A DNA stretch of 64,000 nt, from positions 992,001-1,056,000 of the forward strand of contig NZ_JADLQL010000002.1 of the NCBI RefSeq assembly GCF_015477805.1, given 5' to 3'. Every line of letters starts with the position of its first letter. Position 1 is the first letter of the stretch. The stretch comes from Nocardia flavorosea. Lineage in GTDB: Bacteria > Actinomycetota > Actinomycetes > Mycobacteriales > Mycobacteriaceae. Made by a program: the position numbers and the translations under genes. Positions 9,576 through 17,450 of this stretch are shown here, piece after piece. The notes beneath the pieces were generated by a model. It saw only the letters and a program-made list of their open reading frames with translations, made no database searches and was not told where the DNA came from.

Positions 9576-10092
9576 ACGGAAAGCTCCGTTCCAAGGGGAC
9601 CAGACGTTCGCATCCTCGCCGGTGCCGCCACCGCCCAGAATGAAAACTGCCCTGGTGATTCGGATGATTTCACGATCGCGCCTGGTCCAGCACCGTTCTC
9701 CGATGCTGTTCTAGGCGTGCGCCCGGCAGGGAGAAGCCAACCCGAAACCCCTACACGCTTCCCCGCCCCGGCACCCCTTGCTCTCCGCCGGGACCGGGCG
9801 CACAGAACAATACTCCCGAACCGAGTCAGAGGTGTTGCGATAGAGCATTTTCCGGTCCGAAGTACTTTCGAGCTTGCTCGCGCACCTCAGAGCTTCACGT
9901 CGGGCACCGCGCAGCAGGCATGCTGCTCGGCCATCTCCACTGCTGCGTCGAACAGATAGCGTGCCGAGCTGCATCGTTGGTTCGAATGCCGTTTCGACCA
10001 CTTCACGGACCGAAAGGACAGGATGTCGCAGGTCGGCGGATCGCCTCCGGCACGGCGGTATGGTGAGCGCACGAGCCGGTCGGGCTCGGACG
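9576..10092. other. Divergent spacer between the XRE regulator and the ATPase gene
   Basis: About 520 bp lie between the two divergent genes and must hold both promoters. I see no confident coding region. The stretch near 9978-9990 looks like a tRNA T-arm but no acceptor or anticodon arms can be folded around it. The GC content drops modestly compared with the neighbouring genes. Confidence 0.5.
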
Positions 10093-10126
10093 ATGAGGCG
10101 GGAGGGGCGATGAGGCGGGAGGGGCG
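10093..10126 (+). repeat. 17-bp tandem duplication of a start-codon/ribosome-site unit
   Basis: The unit ATGAGGCGGGAGGGGCG occurs twice in a row at 10093 and 10110 and is followed by ATGAGG at 10127. Each unit contains an ATG and a GGGAGGGG ribosome-binding sequence. Because 17 is not a multiple of three, the three ATGs fall in different frames, and only the third opens the ATPase gene. Slippage here could change the spacing or the number of ribosome sites. Confidence 0.85.
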
Positions 10127-11704
10127 ATGAGGTACTTCAACACCACGGGTCCATGTGATGCCGAACTGCATTACATGCTCCCGGCGGCGGAAAGGCTTCC
10201 CGAAGCCTGCCGTCATATCGCTCGCGGTCAGTATTTTGTGATGCACGCCCCCCGGCAGACCGGTAAAACCACCACGCTGGCCGAGTTGGCCCGCCAGTTC
10301 ACGGCCGGTGGCGAATATGTGGCGCTGCATTTCTCGTGTGAGATCGGGGAATCGTTCGGCGACGATTTCGCGGGCGTGGAACGGGTGCTGCTGACGAATA
10401 TCCGTCTGGCCGGCCGGATTGCGGGCTTGTCACCGGAACTGCTGCCGCCCGACCCGTGGCCACAATCCGAGCCGGGCACCCTGCTTCGGGACACACTCAC
10501 CGAGTGGGTCGGCCGGTGCCCATTGCCCGTCGTGTTGTTCTTCGACGAAATCGATGCCTTACGCGGCGACAGCTTGATCAATGTGCTGCGCCAGCTCCGG
10601 GACGGTTACACCACCAACCGTCGTGGATTCGTGCACTCGATCGTGCTGTGCGGGCTACGTGATGTCCGCGAGTACAAGGTCGCGTCCGGCGGCGATCCGA
10701 GCCGGTTGGGCACCGCGAGCCCGTTCAATATCAAGGTCGAGTCGGTGCGGCTCGACGATTTCACCCACGCCGAGGTCGGCGAGCTCTACGCCCAGCACAC
10801 CTGCGAAACCGGGCAGGAGTTCAGCCCCCGCGCGATAGACCTGGCATATTTCTACACCCAGGGCCAGCCCTGGCTGGTCAACGCACTGGCCGCCGAGGTC
10901 GTCGATAATATGGGCGTCGAGACCACCATTACCGAGGACCATATCGACCGGGCAAAGGAACGATTGATCGTCACCCGCGCCACCCACCTCGATTCGCTGG
11001 TCGACAAGCTCGGTGAACCGCGGGTGAAGCAGGTCATCGAACCCTTGATCGCCGGAAAGAGCGTCGATGGCGATATCGACTTCCACAACGCCCGCTCCTA
11101 TGTCGCCGACCTGGGTCTCATTGCGCCTGATCGGCCGGTCCGCATCGCAAACCCCATCTACAAGGAAGTCATCGTCCGCGTCCTGGGCGCGAGCGTCGAG
11201 GAAAACATCACGTCCAAGCCCAGCCAGTTCCGGCTCGACGACGGCCGCCTGGATTTCCCGAAACTACTCACCGCGTTCGTCTCGTTCTGGAAGGAGCACG
11301 GCGAGTTCCTGACCTCCCGACACAGCTATCACGAGGTGGCCCCGCAGTTGGTGATGATGGCGTTTCTGCACCGTATCGTCAACGGCGGCGGCTATATCGA
11401 TCGCGAATACGGTGTCGGTGCCGGTCGTATCGACCTGCTGATCCGGCAGCCCTACAGCGGTGCGGACGGCCGGCAAGCGGTGCAACGCGAAGCCGTCGAG
11501 TTGAAACGCCGGGCGGAAAAAGAAAGTGACCCGCTGGACGCGGGCTTGGCCCAGCTCGACAAGTATCTCGACCGTTTGGAGTTGGAAACCGGTGTCCTGG
11601 CGATCTTCGACTGTCGCCCTGATGCCGCCCCGATTACCGAACGAACCCAGCTCAGCGAAATCACCGCACCTTCCGGGCGCAGGATCACACTGCTACGTGC
11701 GTGA
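10127..11704 (+). CDS. AAA-like ATPase with C-terminal PD-(D/E)xK-type nuclease motif
   Basis: The 525-residue protein opens with an ATPase domain: Walker A APRQTGKT (residues 41-48), Walker B VVLFFDEID (around residue 140), and an Arg-containing CGLRDVREYK segment. This is like the AAA-like ATPase families often fused to PD-(D/E)xK nucleases. Near the C-terminus, GAGRIDLLI has Asp436 and EAVELKRR has Glu458-x-Lys460, which is the spacing of a PD-(D/E)xK nuclease active site. A middle region of about 120 residues, including FSPRAIDLAYFYTQGQPWLVNALA, looks like the helical/winged part of these ATPases. The protein is cytoplasmic. Its role is unknown; DNA processing or phage defence is plausible but only inferred. 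The start is the third of three tandem ATGs. Confidence 0.75.
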   Translation: MRYFNTTGPCDAELHYMLPAAERLPEACRHIARGQYFVMHAPRQTGKTTTLAELARQFTAGGEYVALHFSCEIGESFGDDFAGVERVLLTNIRLAGRIAGLSPELLPPDPWPQSEPGTLLRDTLTEWVGRCPLPVVLFFDEIDALRGDSLINVLRQLRDGYTTNRRGFVHSIVLCGLRDVREYKVASGGDPSRLGTASPFNIKVESVRLDDFTHAEVGELYAQHTCETGQEFSPRAIDLAYFYTQGQPWLVNALAAEVVDNMGVETTITEDHIDRAKERLIVTRATHLDSLVDKLGEPRVKQVIEPLIAGKSVDGDIDFHNARSYVADLGLIAPDRPVRIANPIYKEVIVRVLGASVEENITSKPSQFRLDDGRLDFPKLLTAFVSFWKEHGEFLTSRHSYHEVAPQLVMMAFLHRIVNGGGYIDREYGVGAGRIDLLIRQPYSGADGRQAVQREAVELKRRAEKESDPLDAGLAQLDKYLDRLELETGVLAIFDCRPDAAPITERTQLSEITAPSGRRITLLRA

Positions 11705-11745
11705 CGCCGGATCAGCGAAGATCCGGCGGCCGCTGGTGGCGATGA

Positions 11746-13323
11746 CTAGCCGGCCGGTTCGGTCAGTTTGCGGGAGCGGAGTTCGTGGCCCTTCGAGGTC
11801 TTGCAGCGGCCCGATTCCAGATCCCACTGCCAGCCGTGCAGGTTGCAGGTGAGGGTGTTTCCTTCCACCACACCGAATTTCGACAGATCGGCTTTGAGGT
11901 GGGGGCAGCGGCGCTGGATTTCCCAGCCGGCCACCTCGACCGAGGCCGAATCATCGTGGGCTTCGGAGAACCAGCCGTCGGCGTAGGCGATACGTTCGTC
12001 GGTGAGGCATTTGAAGAACGTGTACAGGTACTCGTTGTAGCCGCCGATCCGCCACGCCTGGAAACGGGTGGACAGGAAAATCGTGTTCACCCAGTCGGGT
12101 TCCTGATCGCGCAGGACGGTGCGGACGAGTTCGGGGGCGATCCGGAAGCCGTAGCGGTATTTGCCCTCGCCTTCGCGGGGGGCGCGGACCTGGCGGGCCG
12201 GGAAGTCCAGGACCACGGTTTCGTCGCCCATGACCAGGCCGACCGGGTAGCCGATACCGTCGCAGATCAGATCGCTCTGCCGCATGATCGGCTCGAACAG
12301 TTCGCGCAGCGGTTCCAGGAGCGGTTCGCCTTCGGCTGCAGCCCAGGTTTTCTTCTCGGCGACCAGCACCGGTGCCTGCCGCGTCGCCATCTTCTCGATG
12401 TAGGCGGCTTTATCGCTCCAGATGGTGGCCGGATCGTACGGGTGGTTCAGTTCGAGTTCGGTGCCGTGCACGTCGACGGTCGACCCGGGAACCATCAACA
12501 GCCCGCGATCGTGACCATGCTCGCGCATCTGCTCCAGGAAGACCATCTGGTCGGGAAAAATATTTCCCTCGTCGCCGCGATCGTCGTTGAGATAGCGCAG
12601 TTCGTCGTCCAGGAAAACGGGCGGACCGGCCGAGGGGACCACCCAGGTGGCGCCGACCTGCTCGATATAGCTGCGGGCCCGGTCCATTCCGCGCTGCCGC
12701 TTCTGTTTCCCGAAATTCGATTTCGTCCGGGCCGGGATGTCGTACACCATCGGATACCAGATGGCGCCGGAGTACTGCAGCAGATGAATATCGATCTTGC
12801 CGAATGCTTCGTGCAGTACGTCCATATCGACCGGACGCGCGTCGTTCATATTGAAACAGGTGGTTTCCCGGTCGGAGACGATGAGCCCGGAATCGCCGAT
12901 CGGGCCGTCCGCGGGAGCGCGCAGCGCGACGATCATGATGTCCAGTTCGGCGGTGGGATCGCCACCGCCGGCACCCATGGCGCCGGTCACCGTGTGCTTG
13001 ACCGAATCCTCGGTTTCGAAGAATTTGTGGAAGCCGAGTTTCTCCAGCTCACGGCGCAGATCCGGGACCGGGTAGTCGGGCAGCAGAACAGTGGCGTCCT
13101 TGTTGACGTACTCCCGCAGATGCGCGGCATCGAAATGGTCTCGGTGCAAATGGGACACGTAGAGGAAATCGCAGTTACCGAGTTCCTCCCAATCGAGCTG
13201 GGTGTTGTCCGGGAACGGGAACCAGGAACCGAAGTACGCGGGGTTCACCCATGGATCGCATAGGATCGTCCCGGCCGCGGTCCGGATATGGAATCCCGCA
13301 TGTCCGACGCTGGTGATCTGCAC
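11746..13323 (-). CDS. Metallo-beta-lactamase-fold hydrolase fused to a Rieske [2Fe-2S] domain
   Basis: The 525-residue protein has an N-terminal metallo-beta-lactamase fold with the metal motif HLHRDH (residues 58-63), preceded by DPWVNPAYFGSWFPFPDN. The C-terminus is a Rieske centre: Cys473-Pro-His475 in RRCPHLKAD and Cys493-x2-His496 in TCNLHGWQW. Animal CMP-sialic acid hydroxylase combines the same two domains in the reverse order, so an oxygenase or redox-gated hydrolase role is possible, but the substrate is unknown. The start is GTG, with GAGGAGCGAGCAC in front. The gene is transcribed toward the ATPase gene and has no obvious partner reductase nearby. Confidence 0.85.
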   Translation of the reverse strand: MQITSVGHAGFHIRTAAGTILCDPWVNPAYFGSWFPFPDNTQLDWEELGNCDFLYVSHLHRDHFDAAHLREYVNKDATVLLPDYPVPDLRRELEKLGFHKFFETEDSVKHTVTGAMGAGGGDPTAELDIMIVALRAPADGPIGDSGLIVSDRETTCFNMNDARPVDMDVLHEAFGKIDIHLLQYSGAIWYPMVYDIPARTKSNFGKQKRQRGMDRARSYIEQVGATWVVPSAGPPVFLDDELRYLNDDRGDEGNIFPDQMVFLEQMREHGHDRGLLMVPGSTVDVHGTELELNHPYDPATIWSDKAAYIEKMATRQAPVLVAEKKTWAAAEGEPLLEPLRELFEPIMRQSDLICDGIGYPVGLVMGDETVVLDFPARQVRAPREGEGKYRYGFRIAPELVRTVLRDQEPDWVNTIFLSTRFQAWRIGGYNEYLYTFFKCLTDERIAYADGWFSEAHDDSASVEVAGWEIQRRCPHLKADLSKFGVVEGNTLTCNLHGWQWDLESGRCKTSKGHELRSRKLTEPAG

Positions 13324-13367
13324 GTGCTCGCTCCTCTTGACCGATTGCAGGCTTCCAGGGTAGTGGC

Positions 13368-14237
13368 TCAGGACGAGATTTCGCCGATGCAGTAGCCGTC
13401 GTCACCATCGGCGAGGAAGAATGTCCGATTCTGCGTGACTCCGGAGGCATTTGTCACCGGCGCCGTCACCGACATATACCCCGCCGTCAACTGCTGGGAA
13501 CTGATCTGCTGGTCGGCGTAACCGGTGGTTCCGCTGAGCACATCCGGGGTGTTCGCCAACGGCGCGGGCTCCGGCGCGCCGGTGCCCTGCGGATCCCAGG
13601 TGGCCGGAGACGCCGCGCAGACCAACGGATATTCGGCTTCCCGGTCGTCGGGGTGCAACGGCTGCCCGACCAACCTGGCCAGGTACCGACGCACCGTGTG
13701 ACGGGCGTCGGCGGCGTCGTGCGCCGGCTCCACGCCGGCGGGGAACACCCGGCCGCAGGCATAACCGGACGCCACCCGATCACGCTCGACCGTGACGCTC
13801 GTCACTCCGTCTGTCCAGGTGAGGATTCCGTCGGTGGCCGTACCGGGCTCGGCCAGCGCACTCAGGACCGCATCGGGGTCGGCGTACATGGCCTGCGTGG
13901 TGAGGGGCGGGATGGTCCAGCATGCCTCTTGGATGGCCGCGAGATCGCCGGCGCGCACATCGGCGGCGAATCGTTGCAGAGCGGGCCCGGCCTCCGGGAC
14001 CCCGGGTACCTCCCCGACCGGGGGCGCGTCCGCGGGAACCGGCGGCAGCGCAGGCGCCGGCGTTACGGCGGTGGCGGTGGCCGCCGGCGCGCTGCTCGTA
14101 CCGGTATCGGCTGCCGCGGGCGCCGGATCGTCGACCGGAATACCGGATACCGAATCACATCCGGTGGCAAGGAGCAGACCGGCCGCGGCCAGCCCGAGCA
14201 CCGCCGACCGTCCCCGGCGGCCGCGCGGCGCGGTCAC
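13368..14237 (-). CDS. Hypothetical secreted lipoprotein
   Basis: I do not recognise this protein. From the GTG at 14237 it has 289 residues and a lipoprotein signal (SAVLGLAAAGLLLATGC) with the Cys near residue 28. A Pro/Ala/Thr linker to about residue 80 follows, then a compact domain with spaced Cys (EACWTI, YACGR, LVCAAS, YCIGE) that could form two disulfides. The fold resembles the NTF2-like lipoproteins of mycobacteria only in outline. A longer in-frame start exists but would run into the divergent acyltransferase promoter region, so I prefer the short one, which places the signal peptide at the N-terminus. Confidence 0.7.
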   Translation of the reverse strand: MTAPRGRRGRSAVLGLAAAGLLLATGCDSVSGIPVDDPAPAAADTGTSSAPAATATAVTPAPALPPVPADAPPVGEVPGVPEAGPALQRFAADVRAGDLAAIQEACWTIPPLTTQAMYADPDAVLSALAEPGTATDGILTWTDGVTSVTVERDRVASGYACGRVFPAGVEPAHDAADARHTVRRYLARLVGQPLHPDDREAEYPLVCAASPATWDPQGTGAPEPAPLANTPDVLSGTTGYADQQISSQQLTAGYMSVTAPVTNASGVTQNRTFFLADGDDGYCIGEISS

Positions 14238-14432
14238 GGCATCGGCGCGGAGATCGCCTGCACGATGCGGTGTGGTTGCGCGGCCGGGTCGGCGCGACAG
14301 TACGGGGCGGACGCGTTCCACTTCGACGATCACCTTTCCTGCGGTACATACCGGTTCGAACGGGCCCGCCGGGCGTTCTTTCGCGGGTCGGGCGGTGCCG
14401 GTCATCATGGCAGCGACTACGCTAGCGGACTT

Positions 14433-15194
14433 GTGGATCCCGTCTACCGGACTGTCATCGGGCTGGCCCGGACCGTCTTCTTCCTCGAGGGCCTGAAATT
14501 CACCGTCACCGGCGACCAGAACATTCCCGCCACCGGCGGTGCGGTGCTCGCGGTGAATCACACCGGCTACATGGATTTCACCTATGCGGGCCTGCCGGTG
14601 CGGACGCCCAAGCGCTACATCCGGTTCATGGCCAAACACGACGTCTTCGAGAACAAGATCTCCGGCCCGATCATGCGGGCCCTCAAACACATTCCGGTCG
14701 ACCGCGCCGCCGGCGCCGACTCGTACCAGGCCGCCGTGGACTATCTGCGCCGCGGCGAACTCGTCGGCGTGTACCCCGAGGCCACGATCAGCCGCAGCTT
14801 CGAGATCAAACAGCTGAAATCGGGCGCGGCCCGGATGGCCATCGAGGCCGAGGTGCCGATCATCCCGATCGTCATCTGGGGTGCGCAGCGGGTCTGGACC
14901 AAGGGTTTTCCGAAACGTCTCGGCCGCACCAACACCCCGATCTCCATCGCCGTCGGCGAACCGATCCGGCCCTACGAGCCCGCGGCCGAACTCACCGCCG
15001 AACTGCGGGCCACGATGCAGCGGCTACTGCACGGCTTGCAGGAGAACTACCACCACGAGCCCGGCGCCTACTGGGTTCCCGCGCGGCTCGGCGGCAGTGC
15101 CCCTACCCTGGAGGAAGCCGACGCGATGGACGCCGCGGAGGCCGCGCAGCGCGCCGCCCGCAAACAGGCCGGCGAGGGCGCGGCGGAGGCGTAG
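14433..15194 (+). CDS. 1-acyl-glycerol-3-phosphate acyltransferase family protein (PlsC type), first copy
   Basis: The 253-residue protein carries the acyltransferase motifs: NHTGYMDF (the H-x4-D catalytic box, around residues 41-48), the glycerol-phosphate binding block ending in YPEATISRS, and VPIIPIVIWG. It would transfer an acyl chain to lysophosphatidate or a related acceptor at the cytoplasmic face of the membrane. The last 40 residues are Ala/Glu-rich. I chose GTG 14433 because the resulting N-terminus matches that of the next paralog in length and pattern. It is 59 bp upstream of that paralog on the same strand, and the pair recalls the tandem acyltransferases Rv3814c-Rv3816c. Confidence 0.9.
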   Translation: MDPVYRTVIGLARTVFFLEGLKFTVTGDQNIPATGGAVLAVNHTGYMDFTYAGLPVRTPKRYIRFMAKHDVFENKISGPIMRALKHIPVDRAAGADSYQAAVDYLRRGELVGVYPEATISRSFEIKQLKSGAARMAIEAEVPIIPIVIWGAQRVWTKGFPKRLGRTNTPISIAVGEPIRPYEPAAELTAELRATMQRLLHGLQENYHHEPGAYWVPARLGGSAPTLEEADAMDAAEAAQRAARKQAGEGAAEA

Positions 15195-15253
15195 CCACCG
15201 CGAGGGCGATACCCGGGAGCGGGTATATCCGCAGGTAGCGAGCAGGAGTCGCA

Positions 15254-15994
15254 ATGGCGCGAGAGCCGGTTTTCGATATTCTCGCCGGGCTGGTGCACAC
15301 GGTGTCCTTCGTCCAGGGGCTTCGCGTGGATATCCGCGGCGGGCAACACATCCCGCGGGCCGGCGGCGCGGTGCTCGCCGTGAACCACACCTCCTACCTC
15401 GATTTCATGCAGGTGGGGGTGGTGGGACGCCGCTCGGGCCGCAATGTGCGGTACATGATGAAGGCCGAACTCGACCACGGCGTCGTCGGTTTCCTGATGA
15501 AGCACTGCAAGGCGATCGGTGTGGACCGCACCGCGGGCGCGGAGTCCTTCGGGCGGGCCGTCGAGGCGCTGCGCGCGGGAGAACTGGTCGTGGTGTATCC
15601 GGAAGCGACCATCAGCCGCAGTTTCGAACTGAAGGAATTCAAATCGGGGGCAGCTCGCATGGCCCTGGAATCCGGTGCGCCGATCATTCCGCTGGTCATC
15701 TGGGGTGCGCAACGGATCTGGACCAAGGGGTTCCCCCGGCAGCTCGGCCGCCACAATTTCCCGATCCACATCCGGATCGGTGAACCGCTGGAAGCCGCGG
15801 GCTCGGCCGAGGAGATAACCCCCGCCCTGCGTACCCGGATGAACGACCTGCTGACCGCGGCCCAGGACGGCTACCCGATGCCCGCCGGTGAGCCGTGGGT
15901 GCCCGCCCGATTGGGCGGGAGCGCTCCGACGCTCGAACAGGCCGCGGTCCTGGAGGCCGAGGAGTACGCCCGCCGCCATACCCCGCGCCCGTAA
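15254..15994 (+). CDS. 1-acyl-glycerol-3-phosphate acyltransferase family protein (PlsC type), second copy
   Basis: The 246-residue protein is closely similar to its upstream neighbour. It has NHTSYLDF (H-x4-D box), YPEATISRS and APIIPLVIWGAQRIWTKGFP, and ends with the same VPARLGGSAPTLE segment. The duplication is therefore recent or under shared constraint. It probably acts in phospholipid or related acyl-lipid synthesis at the inner membrane. An ATG with GCAGGAGT in front fixes the start. The two copies differ mainly in the C-terminal tail, which is shorter here. Confidence 0.9.
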   Translation: MAREPVFDILAGLVHTVSFVQGLRVDIRGGQHIPRAGGAVLAVNHTSYLDFMQVGVVGRRSGRNVRYMMKAELDHGVVGFLMKHCKAIGVDRTAGAESFGRAVEALRAGELVVVYPEATISRSFELKEFKSGAARMALESGAPIIPLVIWGAQRIWTKGFPRQLGRHNFPIHIRIGEPLEAAGSAEEITPALRTRMNDLLTAAQDGYPMPAGEPWVPARLGGSAPTLEQAAVLEAEEYARRHTPRP

Positions 15995-16425
15995 CCGGAC
16001 TCGGGAACACCGCCGACCCCCTCCCGGGGACGGCCCCGGGCACGGGTGCGTTCGGTCTGCCGCCATGGTTCACGCGCTCGGTTCGGCGATCTGCCACCGG
16101 GTAGCGCTCCCGGCTCGGCAACGGTCGGTGGGCTCGGCAAGACCCGGTGCGGCAATTCACGACCGAACAGACCCCCGGCTCGATGCCGGGCAGCTCGGCA
16201 CAGGCCGATGTTCGCTGCGGCCCGGTGGTCGAGCTGTCCCCACTCATCCACAGCGATCTTCGTCCTGGCGGGCGGACCGCTACCGCCTGCTCGGCGCTGT
16301 GCTTCTCTCACTGGCCGGGTGCGGTCCGTCGGACGGGCGGAAGCGGCCGTATGGACCGCGCCGATACCTGACCGCGAGTCCGGCCCAACCGTGTCTCGGA
16401 GTCAGTGCTCCCCTCACCTCCCCTG
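15995..16425. other. Spacer upstream of the copper module, no gene seen
   Basis: No convincing coding sequence appears in this roughly 430-bp stretch; the open frames are Arg/Pro-rich shadow frames without ribosome sites. Its right end merges into the copper-module promoter described separately. Confidence 0.55.
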
Positions 16426-16454
16426 TTGACAAAATACCCTAGGGGGGTACCGTA
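16426..16454 (+). promoter_or_regulatory. Promoter of the copper module with embedded operator
   Basis: A perfect TTGACA (16426-16431) is followed after 16-17 bp by a poor -10-like TACCGT/ACCGTA around 16448-16454. The CsoR/RicR-like operator fills the spacer. A strong -35 with the spacer occluded by repressor is the arrangement expected for copper-induced derepression. Confidence 0.65.
16435..16449. promoter_or_regulatory. CsoR/RicR-type copper operator
   Basis: The sequence TACCCTAGGGGGGTA reads TACCC-N5-GGGTA, the palindrome reported for mycobacterial RicR and close to CsoR sites of actinobacteria. It lies between the -35 and -10 elements of the copper module and about 55 bp before its first start codon. 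No csoR or ricR gene is in the window, so the repressor must act from elsewhere. Confidence 0.8.
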
Positions 16455-16504
16455 ACGAGCAGAGGCGGCGTGGACCGCCTGGAGACCGTTGGATGGAGCA
16501 TCGG

Positions 16505-17425
16505 ATGAGTACGTCGACCAAGTTCGCCGGCTTCGCGCTCGGACTTGTCGCGCTGTTCGGAATCGCGCTGGGCGTCGGATCGCTCGCAGGGTCACCCGGC
16601 AGCGAGCCGGAGACCCACGACACCGCCGCGCCCGATACCGGTACACCCGCCGGGCCGGGCGGCCTGACCGACAGCGCAGGCGGATACACCCTGGTGGTGG
16701 CGGACCCGATCACCGAGGCCTGGCGCGATGCCACGCTGCGCTTCCGGATCGAGGACAGTACCGGCCGGCCGGTGGTTCGATACACGACCGAGCACGAGAA
16801 AGACCTGCACCTGATCCTGGTACGCCGCGATATGACCGGATATCAGCATCTGCATCCCACACTCGGCGCGGACGGCACCTGGAGCACACCGGTGAATCTC
16901 GGCCGGGCCGGCGACTACCGGGTCTTCGCGGATTTCGTCACCGCCGACGGGCAGCCGTTCACGCTGGGAACCGACCTCCGGGTCGCGGGACGATACGCAC
17001 CACAGCCGTTGGCCGCGCCCGCAACCATCGCGACCGTCGACGGTTACCGCGTCGACCTGAACGGAACCCTGGCCGCGGGGCGGTCCACCGAGCTCACCCT
17101 GGCGGTCTCACGCGACGGGCAACCGGTCACCGATCTACAGCCCTACCTGGGGGCGTACGGTCATCTCGTGGCCCTGCGCGCCGCCGACCTCGGCTATCTC
17201 CACGTCCACCCGGCCGGCCATCCCGGCGACGGAACCACCCCGGCCGGGCCGGGGGTGCAATTCGCGGTAACTGCGCCCGGCACCGGGGACTACCGGCTGT
17301 TCTTCGAATTCCGGCACGCGGGGACCGTGCACCGGGCCGAACTGACCGTTCCGGTCGCACCCGGCACCGGCACCGGCACCGCACAGCCGGCCCCCGAACC
17401 CACCGAACCCGGCCACGGCCACTGA
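16505..17425 (+). CDS. Membrane-anchored extracytoplasmic protein with paired His motifs, copper-associated
   Basis: The roughly 306-residue protein has one N-terminal hydrophobic segment ([21 protein letters not shown]), so it is anchored or secreted. An acidic Pro/Gly linker follows, then two beta-rich halves. Each half contains a matching metal-like motif: YQHLHP in the first and YLHVHP in the second. The tail ends in GHGH. With the copper operator upstream and a copper ATPase 25 bp downstream, an extracytoplasmic copper-binding or chaperone role is likely but not proven. A second ATG lies 12 bp upstream at 16493; 16505 is preferred because GGAG sits seven bases before it. Confidence 0.8.
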   Translation: MSTSTKFAGFALGLVALFGIALGVGSLAGSPGSEPETHDTAAPDTGTPAGPGGLTDSAGGYTLVVADPITEAWRDATLRFRIEDSTGRPVVRYTTEHEKDLHLILVRRDMTGYQHLHPTLGADGTWSTPVNLGRAGDYRVFADFVTADGQPFTLGTDLRVAGRYAPQPLAAPATIATVDGYRVDLNGTLAAGRSTELTLAVSRDGQPVTDLQPYLGAYGHLVALRAADLGYLHVHPAGHPGDGTTPAGPGVQFAVTAPGTGDYRLFFEFRHAGTVHRAELTVPVAPGTGTGTAQPAPEPTEPGHGH

Positions 17426-17450
17426 TCCGGCCCAGGGAGCGAACGAAACC

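Noticed and set aside
9960..10010. tRNA-like GGTTCGAATGCC near the ATPase gene
   Set aside because: No acceptor, D or anticodon arms can be folded around it.
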